This document shows, piece by piece, positions 8,546-17,863 of a DNA stretch of 64,000 nt. Within the stretch, counting starts at the first letter, position 1, and each line of letters starts with the position of its first letter. The notes below the pieces were generated by a model, which saw only the letters and a list, made by a program, of their open reading frames with translations, had not been told where the DNA came from and searched no databases. The position numbers were made by a program, and so were the translations under genes. The stretch spans positions 1-64,000 of the forward strand of contig NZ_JAFAGT010000066.1 in the NCBI RefSeq assembly GCF_019237615.1, in the 5' to 3' direction. The stretch comes from Roseateles sp. (GTDB taxonomy: Bacteria > Pseudomonadota > Gammaproteobacteria > Burkholderiales > Burkholderiaceae_C).

Positions 8546-9465
8546 TTTTTGGCTCGGGGGTGCGCCGCGTCGTAGATGCGCGCCAGGTGCTGGTGGTCCA
8601 GCTGCGTGTAGACCTGGGTCGTGGTGATGTGGGCATGGCCCAGCAGCTCCTGCACCGCACGCAGGTCGCCGCTGGACTGCAGCAGGTGGGAGGCGAAGCT
8701 GTGGCGCAGCATGTGCGGGTGCACGTGGGCCGGCATGCCGGCCTGCACGGCGCGCGTGGACAGCATCGCGCGCAGCGTGGAGCCGGCCACGCGATGGCCG
8801 CGCGCGCCGACGAACAGTGCCGGCTCGCCGGCCGCCGCCAGCTGGCCGCGCACGGCCAGCCAGGCCTGCAGCGCGTCAGCCGCGGCGCGGCCCAGCGGCG
8901 TGCTGCGGCGCTTGCCGCCCTTGCCCAGCACATGCACTTCGGCGGACTCCAGGTCCACCCAGCCGGCCGCATGGCCGCTGGCCCGGACGTCCAGGCCCAT
9001 CAGTTCGGCCGCGCGCAGGCCGGCGCCGTACAGCAGCTCCACGATGGCGCGGTCACGCGCCTCCAGCCGCGAGTCGGCGATCTCGTCGGGCACATGGCTG
9101 GCCAGTTGCACCGCATCGTCCACGCCCAGCGCCTTGGGCAGGGGCTTGGGCGCCTTCGGCGCGCGCAGGCCGTCGAAGGGGTTGAGCGCGACGCGGCCCT
9201 GCAGGCCCAGCCAGCGGTAGGCGCTGCGCCAGACCGACAGCAGCAGCGCGATGGACTTGGGCGCCAGGCCCTCGCGGTGCAGCAGCGCCGCCAGGCGTCG
9301 CGCCTGCGCGATGCTCAGGGAGCGCGCCTCGATGGCGCCCTCGGCCAGCATGGCCTGCAGGCGCGCCAGACCGTCGGTGTAGAGGCGCAGCGTGCGCGGA
9401 CTCAGGCGCTGCTGCACGCGGGCGTGCTGCAGGAAGTCCTGGAAGTCCTGCGCAAGCTCCGTCAT
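8542..9465 (-). CDS. xerC: Tyrosine recombinase XerC
   Basis: XerC acts with XerD at dif to resolve chromosome dimers at division. The 307-residue protein has the SAM-like core-binding domain (about 5-95) and the catalytic domain with the full tyrosine-recombinase set: Arg in GAGLRAAELMGL (about 165), Lys in HVLGKGGKRR (about 195), HMLRHSFASHLL (about 260, His-x-x-Arg), LLGHAHITTTQVY (His and nucleophile Tyr, about 285-293). The start ATG at 9465 overlaps the DUF484 stop. The dapF-DUF484-xerC order is conserved in many proteobacteria, which supports XerC over XerD. Confidence 0.96.
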   Translation of the reverse strand: MTELAQDFQDFLQHARVQQRLSPRTLRLYTDGLARLQAMLAEGAIEARSLSIAQARRLAALLHREGLAPKSIALLLSVWRSAYRWLGLQGRVALNPFDGLRAPKAPKPLPKALGVDDAVQLASHVPDEIADSRLEARDRAIVELLYGAGLRAAELMGLDVRASGHAAGWVDLESAEVHVLGKGGKRRSTPLGRAAADALQAWLAVRGQLAAAGEPALFVGARGHRVAGSTLRAMLSTRAVQAGMPAHVHPHMLRHSFASHLLQSSGDLRAVQELLGHAHITTTQVYTQLDHQHLARIYDAAHPRAKK

Positions 9466-10175
9466 GCGGCGAGCAGCCCCGCCAGGCCCGCGCTGGCGAT
9501 CTCGCCGACGCGGGTCAGGAAGTCCGTGCCCATCTCGGCCGTGTAGCGCGTCGGGTCGGGCGAGCCCAGCACCAGCAGGCCGAAGGGCTTGCCCTCGTGG
9601 ACGCCCGGCTGGCACAGCGGGATCAGCGCCAGCGAGGTCGCCGTGCCGCCGCTCTCGCTCAGGCCCAGCCAGCGCGCCGCCTCGAAGCCCGAGTTGACGC
9701 CGCAATAGGGCTGGCTCAGGCTGGACGCGAAGCTGCGCACGTCGGCGCTGACCGAGGCGGCGAACTCCGAGGTCGCGTGCGCGGGCGCCACGCCCCACAG
9801 GCGCAGGCCGGCCTGCGGGATCAGGAACTGGTGGCGCAGCTCGGCCAGCAGCACATGCGGCAGCTCGGCCGGCGTGCCGGCGGCGCGCATGACGGCCAGC
9901 GTCCAGCGGTGCAGGCGGTCGGCGATGGCGACGTTGTCCTGGCCGTTGCGGATCATGTCGACGATGCGCAGCTCCAGGCCCTTGATCTTGTCGCGCAGCA
10001 TCTCGGCCTGGCGCTCCTGCAGCGACACGGCGCGCGCGCCATGCGGGTGCTGCAGCTGCACCGTGGCCAGCAGCGCCGCGTGGCGCTCGAAGAAGCCCGG
10101 CGTGGCCGCCAGGTAGTTCGCGATGTCGGTTTCGGTGATGCCTTGCACCGCATCGGCGGCGGGGTTGGAACTCAC
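9462..10175 (-). CDS. DUF484 family protein (GAF-like)
   Basis: A 237-residue cytosolic protein matching DUF484, the small family found between dapF and xerC in proteobacteria. Residues about 15-75 are helical ([20 protein letters not shown], then a coiled coil through [19 protein letters not shown]). Residues about 90-235 look like a GAF fold with [21 protein letters not shown] near the end, a phrase typical of the family. The biochemical role is unknown. Both ends overlap neighbours by 4 bases, so expression is coupled to dapF and xerC. Confidence 0.9.
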   Translation of the reverse strand: MSSNPAADAVQGITETDIANYLAATPGFFERHAALLATVQLQHPHGARAVSLQERQAEMLRDKIKGLELRIVDMIRNGQDNVAIADRLHRWTLAVMRAAGTPAELPHVLLAELRHQFLIPQAGLRLWGVAPAHATSEFAASVSADVRSFASSLSQPYCGVNSGFEAARWLGLSESGGTATSLALIPLCQPGVHEGKPFGLLVLGSPDPTRYTAEMGTDFLTRVGEIASAGLAGLLAA

Positions 10176-11011
10176 AGCTCGATTTCTCCGTCAAAAACTT
10201 GGGTGGCCGGGCCGGTCATCAGCACGGGGTTCTGGCCGCCGGCCCATTCGATGCGCAGCTGGCCGCCACGTGTCTGCACCTCGACCGCGGCATCCAGCCA
10301 GCCGAGGCGGATGCCGGCGACGACGGCCGCGCAGGCGCCGGTGCCGCAGGCCAGCGTCTCGCCAGCGTCACGTTCGTAGACGCGCAGCGCGATGCGGTCG
10401 CGGGCCAGGACCTGCATGAAGCCGGCGTTCACGCGCCGCGAGAAGCTCGCGTGGTGCTCGATGCGCGGCCCCTGGGTCAGCACCGGCGCGGCCTCGACAT
10501 CGGCCACGCGCTGCACCGCATGCGGGTTGCCCATGGACAGCACGGCCAGTTCGGCGCCCTCGATGGGCCACAGCTCGAAGCCGTTGACGACGCGAGGCTC
10601 GAGCCCGCTCGCATCGAAAGGCAGGGCGGCATGCTCGAACACCGGCGTCCCCATGTCCACCGTCACCCGGCCATCGTCCTGCAGCGTCAGCCGCAGACGG
10701 CGGTTCAACGTGTCGACCTGGATCTCGCGCTTGTCCGTCAGGCCGGCGTCGACCACATAGCGCACGAAGCAGCGCGCGCCGTTGCCGCAATGCTCCACCT
10801 CGTCGCCGGTGTTGTTGAAGATGCGGTAGCGGAAATCCGCGCCGGCATCCGTGCCGGGCTCGATCACCAGGATCTGGTCACAGCCGACGCCGAAGCGGCG
10901 GTCGCCGAGGCGCCGCATCTGCTCGGGCGTCAGGCTGAAGGGCTCTTTCGTCGCGTCGATGACGACGAAGTCGTTGCCCGCGCCCTGCATCTTGGTGAAC
11001 CGCACTCTCAT
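10172..11011 (-). CDS. dapF: Diaminopimelate epimerase
   Basis: DapF converts LL- to meso-diaminopimelate, the last shared step to lysine and the peptidoglycan cross-linking residue. The protein is 279 residues, normal for the family. The two catalytic cysteines lie in [10 protein letters not shown] (about 75-84) and [10 protein letters not shown] (about 225-234). The N-terminal [19 protein letters not shown] is characteristic. The ATG at 11011 overlaps the acyltransferase stop and the stop overlaps the DUF484 start, both as ATGA. Confidence 0.98.
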   Translation of the reverse strand: MRVRFTKMQGAGNDFVVIDATKEPFSLTPEQMRRLGDRRFGVGCDQILVIEPGTDAGADFRYRIFNNTGDEVEHCGNGARCFVRYVVDAGLTDKREIQVDTLNRRLRLTLQDDGRVTVDMGTPVFEHAALPFDASGLEPRVVNGFELWPIEGAELAVLSMGNPHAVQRVADVEAAPVLTQGPRIEHHASFSRRVNAGFMQVLARDRIALRVYERDAGETLACGTGACAAVVAGIRLGWLDAAVEVQTRGGQLRIEWAGGQNPVLMTGPATQVFDGEIEL

Positions 11012-11886
11012 GGGGCCGGATTATCCGGTGCCGCCCCGATGTCCAGGCCACGTGGCTGCTTGTAACGGTGATAGCCCCACAGGTATTGGCCCGGCGCGCG
11101 CCGGATCAGGCCCTCCATCGCGGCGTTCACCGTCGTGGCGGCGTCCTCGGCGGACGCCTCCTTCGCGATCTCGGGGGCGGGCAGCACGTGCACGACGAAG
11201 CCCGCGCCGCCGGGCAGCCGCTCGCCCCAGATCAGCAGCAGCGCCGCCCCCGTCTGCTGTACCAGGCGGGCCGCCAGCGTCATCGTGTAGGCGGGCTTGC
11301 CGAAGAAGGGGGCCCAGACCCCCAGGCCGTCCGGCGGCACCTGGTCGGGCAGCAGGCCGATGACCTCGCCGCGGCGCAGCGCGCGGATCATCTGGCGCAC
11401 GCCGGCCAGCGAGGCCGGCGCCGTGGCCAGGCCCGGTCGCTCGCGCGATCCGGCCATCACGTCGCGCAGGCTGGCCTGGCGCGCCGGCCGGTAGAGCACG
11501 GTGATGGGCGCCTCGGGCGTCGTGAAGCGCTCGGCGATGGCCTGCGCGCAGATCTCGAAACAGCCCATGTGCGGCGTCAGCATGACCAGGCCGCGCTTCT
11601 CGGCCAGGGCCTGCGCGATCAGCTCACCGCCGTCCCATCTCAGCTTGTCGCCCAGGGGCTTGGCACGGGTGCCCACCCACAGCCAGGGCAGCTCCGCCGT
11701 CATTCGCCCGGCCGCCGCGATCGCCGGCCGCGCATCCGCCCAGGCCACCCCGGCCTGGGCCACATTGGCCTGGAAACGGCGCCGGTAGACGCCCGAGGCG
11801 GCATAGACGACCCAGCCCAGGCCGGCACCCAAAGCGTGCAGAAAAGCCAGGGGCAAGCGGGACAGCAAGCGAAAGACCCAACCCAT
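11008..11886 (-). CDS. Lysophospholipid / lipid A acyltransferase (LpxL/HtrB family)
   Basis: A 292-residue member of the LpxL/HtrB acyltransferase family, inner-membrane enzymes that add secondary acyl chains to lipid A or related lipids. An N-terminal hydrophobic segment (about 10-35) anchors it. The catalytic H-x4-E is TPHMGCFE (about 118), followed by [15 protein letters not shown] and the [19 protein letters not shown] block that family members use for acyl and acceptor binding. It is the first gene of the six-gene overlapping operon and is divergent from metK. The acyl donor and position cannot be assigned; a BtrB-like or ornithine-lipid role is possible. Confidence 0.88.
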   Translation of the reverse strand: MGWVFRLLSRLPLAFLHALGAGLGWVVYAASGVYRRRFQANVAQAGVAWADARPAIAAAGRMTAELPWLWVGTRAKPLGDKLRWDGGELIAQALAEKRGLVMLTPHMGCFEICAQAIAERFTTPEAPITVLYRPARQASLRDVMAGSRERPGLATAPASLAGVRQMIRALRRGEVIGLLPDQVPPDGLGVWAPFFGKPAYTMTLAARLVQQTGAALLLIWGERLPGGAGFVVHVLPAPEIAKEASAEDAATTVNAAMEGLIRRAPGQYLWGYHRYKQPRGLDIGAAPDNPAP

Positions 11887-11890
11887 TTCC

Positions 11891-12014
11891 TATAATTGGC
11901 ACATCGCCGAGTTATTGAACTACTTGCGGGGCGATTCACAAATCCTGCTAAAGCGTTCGCCGCACCCTCTGGAGCAACGGCGATCGCCGTCAACCAAGCA
12001 ACCGGAGTTTAAAA
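11891..12014 (+). promoter_or_regulatory. metK promoter and leader with candidate pseudoknot riboregulator
   Basis: A perfect TATAAT lies at 11891-11896 with no good -35, so a start near 11903 would give a leader of about 110 bases. In it GCGGG (11926-11930) can pair with CCTGC (11944-11948, one G-U), and GCGA (11931-11934, or GGCGA from 11930) can pair with TCGC(C) (11957-11961). The order a-b-a'-b' is an H-type pseudoknot, with GATT after the second strand and GCTAAA after the third. Downstream, ACGGCGATCGCCGT (11977-11990) is a 14-base palindrome that repeats both GGCGA and TCGCC, offering competing pairings. GGAG (12004-12007) precedes the GTG. Small SAM riboswitches upstream of metK have this pseudoknot design; membership in a known class is not established. 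Confidence 0.5.
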
Positions 12015-13196
12015 GTGGCGAACGACTTCCTCTTCACGTCTGAATCTGTTTCCGAAGGGCACCCCGACAAGGTGGCCGACCAGATCTCCGACGCCATCCT
12101 GGACGCGATCTTCGAGCAGGACCCGCGCAGCCGCGTGGCCGCCGAGACGCTGTGCAACACCGGCCTCGTCGTGCTGGCCGGTGAGATCACGACCAACGCC
12201 CACGTCGACTACATCCAGGTCGCGCGCGACACCATCAAGCGCATCGGCTACGACAACACCGAATACGGCATCGACTACAAGGGCTGCGCCGTCCTCGTCG
12301 CCTACGACAAGCAGAGCAACGACATCGCCCAGGGCGTGGACCACGCGTCCGACGACCACCTGAACACCGGTGCCGGCGACCAGGGCCTGATGTTCGGCTA
12401 CGCCTGCGACGAGACGCCCGAGCTGATGCCCGCGCCGATCTACTACGCGCACCGCCTCGTCGAGCGCCAGGCCCAGCTCCGCAAGGACGGCCGCCTGCCC
12501 TTCCTGCGCCCGGACGCCAAGAGCCAGGTCACGATGCGCTACGTGGACGGCAAGCCGCACAGCATCGACACCGTCGTGCTGTCCACCCAGCACGCGCCCG
12601 AGTACTCGCTGGGCGACCGCATGACGGACGCCTTCTACGAGGCCATCCGCGAGGAGCTGATCAAGCCCGTGCTGCCCAAGGAATGGCTGACGGCCGAGAC
12701 CCAGTACCTGATCAACCCGACCGGCCGCTTCGTCATCGGCGGCCCGCAGGGCGACTGCGGTCTGACCGGCCGCAAGATCATCGTCGACACCTATGGCGGC
12801 GCCTGCCCGCATGGCGGCGGCGCGTTCTCGGGCAAGGACCCGTCCAAGGTCGACCGCTCGGCCGCCTACGCCGCGCGCTACGTGGCCAAGAACATCGTCG
12901 CCGCCGGCCTGGCCCGCCAATGCCAGATCCAGGTCGCCTACGCCATCGGCGTGGCCCGCCCGATGAACGTGACTGTCTACACCGAGGGCACCGGCGTCAT
13001 CCCCGACGAGCAGATCGCCAAGCTCGTCAACGAGCATTTCGACCTGCGCCCCAAGGGCATCATCCAGATGCTGGACCTGCTGCGCCCCATCTACGCCAAG
13101 ACGGCCGCCTACGGCCACTTCGGCCGCGAGGAGCCGGAGTTCACGTGGGAGCGCACGGACAAGGCGGCAGCACTGCGCGCTGCGGCCGGGCTGTAA
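12015..13196 (+). CDS. metK: S-adenosylmethionine synthetase
   Basis: MetK makes S-adenosylmethionine from methionine and ATP, feeding all methyltransferases including RlmI nearby. The 393-residue protein starts at GTG 12015 ([20 protein letters not shown]), with GGAG 7 bases upstream. Landmarks: [18 protein letters not shown] (about 14-31), [12 protein letters not shown] (about 119), [20 protein letters not shown] and [16 protein letters not shown] (about 255-282), the metal- and phosphate-binding loops. It is divergent from the acyltransferase operon, preceded by the structured leader and followed by a strong terminator about 100 bases after its stop, so it is transcribed alone. Confidence 0.99.
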   Translation: MANDFLFTSESVSEGHPDKVADQISDAILDAIFEQDPRSRVAAETLCNTGLVVLAGEITTNAHVDYIQVARDTIKRIGYDNTEYGIDYKGCAVLVAYDKQSNDIAQGVDHASDDHLNTGAGDQGLMFGYACDETPELMPAPIYYAHRLVERQAQLRKDGRLPFLRPDAKSQVTMRYVDGKPHSIDTVVLSTQHAPEYSLGDRMTDAFYEAIREELIKPVLPKEWLTAETQYLINPTGRFVIGGPQGDCGLTGRKIIVDTYGGACPHGGGAFSGKDPSKVDRSAAYAARYVAKNIVAAGLARQCQIQVAYAIGVARPMNVTVYTEGTGVIPDEQIAKLVNEHFDLRPKGIIQMLDLLRPIYAKTAAYGHFGREEPEFTWERTDKAAALRAAAGL

Positions 13197-13292
13197 GGCC
13201 CTGCCGCCGTCGCCTGGGCGACCAGGCCGCCTTGGGCTGGAGTTCATGTCGCGCGGCGACGTGAGCGAGAACCACAAGGCCTCCCCCTTCCG

Positions 13293-13319
13293 ACACCGCC
13301 CTACGGGGCGGTGTTTTTC
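13293..13319 (+). terminator. Rho-independent terminator after metK
   Basis: ACACCGCCC (13293-13301) pairs perfectly with GGGCGGTGT (13306-13314) around a TACG loop. In RNA this is C(UACG)G, an extra-stable UNCG tetraloop. TTTTTC follows directly. It closes the metK transcript. Confidence 0.95.
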
Positions 13320-13414
13320 TTGGCCCTGCGCCTGCGCTGCGACATGTAGAGTCAGCGCACCGACAGGGTGCGCGCGACGCTGCCCGCCGTCGTCAAGGAA
13401 TCACGGAGGTGACG

Positions 13415-14956
13415 ATGAAGATTCAGTCCTTGCGGATCGGAACCCGGCTGGTGCTGGGATTCGGCATCGTGCTGCTGCTGCTGGTGATCGCGGTGGGGCT
13501 GAGCTATCGCCAGATCGGCGCGGTCGGACCTCACATCGACCTGCTGATGTCGCTGCAACGCCGCCAGGAGATGGCGCAGGACTGGCGCACGCTGACCCAG
13601 CTCAACGTGACCCGCACCGATGCGGTCGCGCGCGCCGGGGGCGCCGGCCCCGTGGCCGACTTCTTCTCGCCGCAGATCAAGACCACCAGCGCCCGCATCA
13701 ACGAGCTGCAGGAGGGCCTGACCCAGCTCATCGACAGCACGCGCGGCAAGGCCTTGCTGACGGAAATCGCGGCGGCCCGCAAGGCCTACATCGACATCCG
13801 CAACCAGGTCTTCACCCAGCTCAAGGCCGGCGAGGCCGACGCCGCGCTGCAGACGCTGGAGACCAGGATGCGTCCGGCGGCCGAGACCTATGTCAGCGCG
13901 ATCAGCCGCATCGCCGACTTCCAGGGCGAGCGCGTGCGCACCGAGACTGGCCAGATCATGGAGGAGTCCCGCCGCACCCAGCTGACGATGCTGGGCCTGG
14001 CCGTGGCCTGCCTGGCCGTGGGCATCGTGGCGGCCTGGCTGATCACGCGCTCGGTCGTGGGTCCGCTGCGCGCCGCCATCCACGAGGCGGAGGAGGTCGG
14101 GCGCGGCGACCTGTCGCGCGAGATCCGCGCCAACGGCCGTGACGAGACGGCCCAGCTCACGCACGCGCTGGCGCGCATGCAGCAGGCGCTGCGCGGCCTG
14201 GTCGGCTCGGTGCGGCACAACGCCGACAGCGTGGCCACGGCCAGCTCCGAGATCGCCACCGGCAACAACGACCTGTCGGCCCGCACCGAGGCCCAGGCCA
14301 GCGCGCTGGAGCAGACGGCCGCGTCGATGGAGCAGCTGTCGGCCACGGTGCGCCAGAACGCCGACAACGCCGAGCAGGCCGACCGCCTCGCCCAGGACGC
14401 CAGCCGCGTCGCTCAGCAGGGCGGCGCGGTGGTGGGCGAGGCCGTCGAGCGCATGCGCGGCATCGAGGAGAGCTCGCGCAGGATCGGCGACATCATCGGC
14501 ACCATTGACGCGATCGCTTTCCAGACCAACATCCTCGCGCTGAACGCCGCCGTCGAGGCGGCCCGCGCCGGCGAGCAGGGCCGCGGCTTCGCGGTCGTGG
14601 CCAGCGAGGTGCGCATGCTGGCGCAGCGCAGCGCGGAGGCGGCGCGCGAGATCAAGGGCCTGATCGGCGACAGCGTGGAGCGCATCGAGGAGGGCGCCGG
14701 CCTCGTCAACCGCGCTGGCGAGACCATGGAGGAGGTCGTCTCGGCAATCGGCCGCGTGGCCGGCATCGTGCGCGAGATCAGCTCGGCCAGCCGCGAGCAG
14801 AGCGCGGGCGTGGCCCAGGTCGGCGAGGCCATCACGCAGATGGACCAGGCCACGCAGCAGAACGCGGCGCTGGTCGAGCAGAGCGCGGCTGCGGCCGAGA
14901 GCCTGCGCCAGCAGGCCGACGAGCTGGTCCGGCTGGTCTCGACCTTCAGGACTTGA
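13415..14956 (+). CDS. Methyl-accepting chemotaxis protein
   Basis: A 513-residue receptor. I start at ATG 13415 ([11 protein letters not shown]) because GGAGG lies 5 bases upstream; a GTG two codons earlier overlaps that site. TM1 is at about 10-32, a four-helix-bundle ligand domain at about 35-185 in the periplasm, TM2 at about 190-212, HAMP at about 213-265, and the cytoplasmic signalling hairpin at about 270-510, with the invariant tip [20 protein letters not shown]. Methylation-helix Glu/Gln pairs ([10 protein letters not shown]) are visible. The C-terminus ([10 protein letters not shown]) lacks a CheR-tethering NWETF-type pentapeptide. The ligand is unknown. It is a stand-alone gene with no che genes in the window. 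Confidence 0.95.
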   Translation: MKIQSLRIGTRLVLGFGIVLLLLVIAVGLSYRQIGAVGPHIDLLMSLQRRQEMAQDWRTLTQLNVTRTDAVARAGGAGPVADFFSPQIKTTSARINELQEGLTQLIDSTRGKALLTEIAAARKAYIDIRNQVFTQLKAGEADAALQTLETRMRPAAETYVSAISRIADFQGERVRTETGQIMEESRRTQLTMLGLAVACLAVGIVAAWLITRSVVGPLRAAIHEAEEVGRGDLSREIRANGRDETAQLTHALARMQQALRGLVGSVRHNADSVATASSEIATGNNDLSARTEAQASALEQTAASMEQLSATVRQNADNAEQADRLAQDASRVAQQGGAVVGEAVERMRGIEESSRRIGDIIGTIDAIAFQTNILALNAAVEAARAGEQGRGFAVVASEVRMLAQRSAEAAREIKGLIGDSVERIEEGAGLVNRAGETMEEVVSAIGRVAGIVREISSASREQSAGVAQVGEAITQMDQATQQNAALVEQSAAAAESLRQQADELVRLVSTFRT

Positions 14957-15029
14957 GCGGCCGCGCATTGCGTGCCCCGTCCGCCCTGCGGGCGGGATAG
15001 GAAAACCTCAAGGTTGAAGGAGACGAGAC

Positions 15030-16589
15030 GTGCAGCCATCTCAAGCCCCGTCGTGGGCGTCGCCCCTGGCTCTCGCGCGGGCGGCCGCGGCAGCGCTGGC
15101 AGCCAGCGCCCTGCTCTGCCCGGGGGCGCAGGCCCAGGACACGGCCTCCACCGAGGCTTCGACCCTGCGGCGCAACGAGGCGCGGCTGATGCTGGACTAC
15201 CAGACCGTGCGCGTGCAGGGCGACAGCGCCATCGACCTGGCCGGCTTCCACGTCTATCTGCCGGTGGCCGAGGGCATCGCCGTCGGGGCCGGCCTGATGG
15301 CGCCGCTCGTCTCAGGCCGCTATGGCGGCTTCATGGGAGCCAGCGTCGGCGTGCAGGGCCGCTGGCGCCTCGGCGGCCCGGTCGTGGCGCTGGCGACGCT
15401 GTCGGCGGGCGGCGGCGCCGGCGGGCGCAGCCCGGAGCATGCCAAGCGGCTGTCCGGCACCGGCAGCTTCGTGCGCGGGCAACTGGCACTGGGCTATGAC
15501 GCCGGCGACTACACGCTTGGCGCCGGCATTTCACGGATCAATTTCCGCCAGTCGCTCATCGACGGCAGCCAGCTGAACCTGTTCCTGGAGCTGCCCTTCA
15601 GCTACCTCAGCGGCTCCTATGCCCGGCGCGGCCAGCCTCTGTCGGCGACCGACGACGAGCGCGCCGCCCGCGAGATGGGCGAAAGCATGCTGAGCTTCTC
15701 GCTCGACAACTACCGCCAGCTCAACGCCACGGGCAGCTACGCCGGCACGGTGCGCACGGGCGAGTTCCAGTTCAGCCACTTCCTGACGCCGCAGCTGTAC
15801 TGGTTCGCCAGCTTCGCCAGCGCCTACAGCGGGCTGCCCACCTACAACCAGCTGCTGGGCGGCGCGGGCTGGCGCTGGCGCGTCTCGCCGTCCTGGCGGC
15901 TCTACGCACAGCTGGGCCTGGGCTCCGGCGGTTATGCGCCGGAGCAGATCGACACCGGGCCCGGGCTGCTCGTGTATCCCAAGCTCGCGGCCGAGTATGC
16001 GCCGAACCCGACCCTGGGCGTGGCGCTGTCGGCGGGCTACCTGACGGCGCCCAAGGGCAGCTCGCGCAACCCCACGTACGGGCTGACGCTGACCCGCCAT
16101 CTGCGCTCCGGCCAGGGCGGCGATGCCGGCGCGCCGCCGGCCCACTACGAAGGCCTGCGCATCACGCTGCTGCACCAGACGGACGCGCAGCTGCGCTATC
16201 GCGGCATCGAGCGGCCGGCGCTGCACATGATCGGCCTGCAGATCGACATGCCGGTCAGCGAACGCTTCTACCTGCCGCTGCAGGCGTCCGCGGCCTACAC
16301 GTCCTACCTGGGCTACCCTGGCTACGCCGAGATCTTCGCGGGCCTGGGCGTGCAGACGCGGCTGGCGCCGGGCGAGCGCGTGCAGGCCTTCGGGCAGCTG
16401 ATGGGCGGCGCGAACGTGCATGGCAAGGGCGGCAAGATCAACGCCGGCCTGCGCTATGTGCTCGACGACCGTCTGGCCATGAGCGTGAGCGGCGGCCGCA
16501 TCGAGGCCCGCAGCGCCGGCGGTGGCCGCTATGGCGCCAACAACCTGGTGCTGGGACTGGACTACCGCTTCGCCGTGCCGGCGCGCTGA
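15030..16589 (+). CDS. Probable outer-membrane beta-barrel protein, paralogue of the one at 7031-8545
   Basis: A 519-residue protein starting at GTG 15030 with AAGGAG 8 bases upstream. A long N-terminal stretch rich in Ala (about 10-35, ending GAQAQDTAS) looks like a signal peptide. The rest alternates short amphipathic strands and turns (FSYLSGSYARRG, LYWFASFASAYSG, YLGYPGYAEIFAGLGVQTR) and ends with the strand NNLVLGLDYRFAVPAR, whose aromatic residue near the C-terminus fits outer-membrane insertion. It parallels the operon-borne barrel at 7031-8545 in length and in segment order. There is no recognised ligand domain. It follows the chemoreceptor gene but has its own ribosome-binding site. 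Confidence 0.7.
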   Translation: MQPSQAPSWASPLALARAAAAALAASALLCPGAQAQDTASTEASTLRRNEARLMLDYQTVRVQGDSAIDLAGFHVYLPVAEGIAVGAGLMAPLVSGRYGGFMGASVGVQGRWRLGGPVVALATLSAGGGAGGRSPEHAKRLSGTGSFVRGQLALGYDAGDYTLGAGISRINFRQSLIDGSQLNLFLELPFSYLSGSYARRGQPLSATDDERAAREMGESMLSFSLDNYRQLNATGSYAGTVRTGEFQFSHFLTPQLYWFASFASAYSGLPTYNQLLGGAGWRWRVSPSWRLYAQLGLGSGGYAPEQIDTGPGLLVYPKLAAEYAPNPTLGVALSAGYLTAPKGSSRNPTYGLTLTRHLRSGQGGDAGAPPAHYEGLRITLLHQTDAQLRYRGIERPALHMIGLQIDMPVSERFYLPLQASAAYTSYLGYPGYAEIFAGLGVQTRLAPGERVQAFGQLMGGANVHGKGGKINAGLRYVLDDRLAMSVSGGRIEARSAGGGRYGANNLVLGLDYRFAVPAR

Positions 16590-16609
16590 GCCGCGCCCCG
16601 GCCGCCCGT

Positions 16610-17863
16610 TCAGGCCGCCGTGCCGACCCCGCGCAGCGCATCGTCCAGCACCTCCACCCAATGCCGCACGGGCTGGGTGGTGCCGCTCTGCAGGTGCTGG
16701 ATGCAGCCGATGTTGGCCGACACGATCTGCGCGGCCTGCAGCGGCGCCAGTGCGGCGAGCTTGCGGTCACGCAGCTGCTTGGACAGCTCGGGCTGCAGCA
16801 CCGAGTAGGTGCCGGCCGAGCCGCAGCACAGGTGGCTGTCGGTCGGCGCGCAGGCAATCTGCAGCCCCAGCTCGCGCAGCGCGGTCTCGACGCCGCCCTT
16901 GAGCTGCTGGCCATGCTGCAGCGTGCAGGGCGGGTGATAGGCCAGCGGGCCCGGCCTGGCCTTGAGCCTGGCCTTGAGCTGCGGCACCAGCTCGGGCAGC
17001 AGCTCGCTCAGGTCCCTGGTCAGCTCGCTGATGCGACGGGCCTTGTCGGCATAGGCGGGATCGTGGGCCAGGGCATGGGCATAGTCCTTGACCGTGACGC
17101 CGCAGCCCGACGCGTTCATCACCAGCGCCTCCACGCGCTCGCCGCGGCCCGACACCAGCGGCCACCAGGCGTCGATGTTGCGGCGCATGTCGTCCAGCGC
17201 GGCCTCGTGGTCGCCCAGGTGCTCGCGGATCGCGCCGCAGCAGCCGGCGCCGTCGGCCACCACGGTCTGGATGCCGGCCGCGTCCAGCACCCGGGCTGTC
17301 GCGCTGTTGATGTTGGGCGCCATGGCCGGCTGCACGCAGCCCAGCAGCAGCGCCACCTTGCGGTTGAGCTGGCGCGTGGGCCAGTCGTGCGCCGTCACGG
17401 GCGGCTTGGCCGGCACCTTGTCCTTCAACGAGTCGGGCACCAGCGGCCGCAAGACCTGGCCCAGCTTCATCGCCGGCTTGAAGAGGGGCGAGGTCAGCCC
17501 CTCCTTCAGCAGCCAGCGCACGCGCTTCTCGCCGCCCGGGCGCGCCACCTTGGCGTCGACGACGCGCCGGCCGATGTCCACGAGGCGGCCGTACTCGACG
17601 CCCGAGGGGCAGGTCGTCTCGCAGTTGCGGCAGGTCAGGCAGCGGTCCAGGTGCAGCTGCGTCTCGCGCGTGGGCGTGGCGCCCTCCATGACCTGCTTGA
17701 TCAGGTAGATGCGGCCGCGCGGGCCATCCAGCTCGTCGCCGAGCAGCTGGTAGGTCGGGCAGGTGGCCGTGCAGAAGCCGCAGTGCACGCAGCGCCGCAG
17801 GATGGCCTCGGCCTCGGCGCCCTCGCGGGTGCCGGCGAATTCGGGGGCAAGCGTCGTCTGCAT
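16610..17863 (-). CDS. glcF: Glycolate oxidase iron-sulfur subunit
   Basis: The 417-residue electron-transfer subunit of glycolate oxidase, which turns glycolate into glyoxylate at the inner membrane. Two 4Fe-4S motifs are present: CVHCGFCTATCP (about 25-36) and CLTCRNCETTCP (about 76-87). Two cysteine-rich CCG-type domains follow (LLGCVQP with GAGCCGA, and CGSAG near 335), as in GlpC/GlcF proteins that bind an additional cofactor. Its ATG at 17863 is directly adjacent to the glcE stop, completing glcDEF in the usual order. Confidence 0.97.
   Translation of the reverse strand: MQTTLAPEFAGTREGAEAEAILRRCVHCGFCTATCPTYQLLGDELDGPRGRIYLIKQVMEGATPTRETQLHLDRCLTCRNCETTCPSGVEYGRLVDIGRRVVDAKVARPGGEKRVRWLLKEGLTSPLFKPAMKLGQVLRPLVPDSLKDKVPAKPPVTAHDWPTRQLNRKVALLLGCVQPAMAPNINSATARVLDAAGIQTVVADGAGCCGAIREHLGDHEAALDDMRRNIDAWWPLVSGRGERVEALVMNASGCGVTVKDYAHALAHDPAYADKARRISELTRDLSELLPELVPQLKARLKARPGPLAYHPPCTLQHGQQLKGGVETALRELGLQIACAPTDSHLCCGSAGTYSVLQPELSKQLRDRKLAALAPLQAAQIVSANIGCIQHLQSGTTQPVRHWVEVLDDALRGVGTAA

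Noticed and set aside
11884-11900. Shared bidirectional promoter at TATAAT 11891 for the acyltransferase operon
   Set aside because: The hexamer is oriented toward metK; no matching -10/-35 pair for the minus strand was found.
14980-14996. GC hairpin after the chemoreceptor gene as a terminator
   Set aside because: A 6-base stem with a 3-base loop exists, but no T tract follows.
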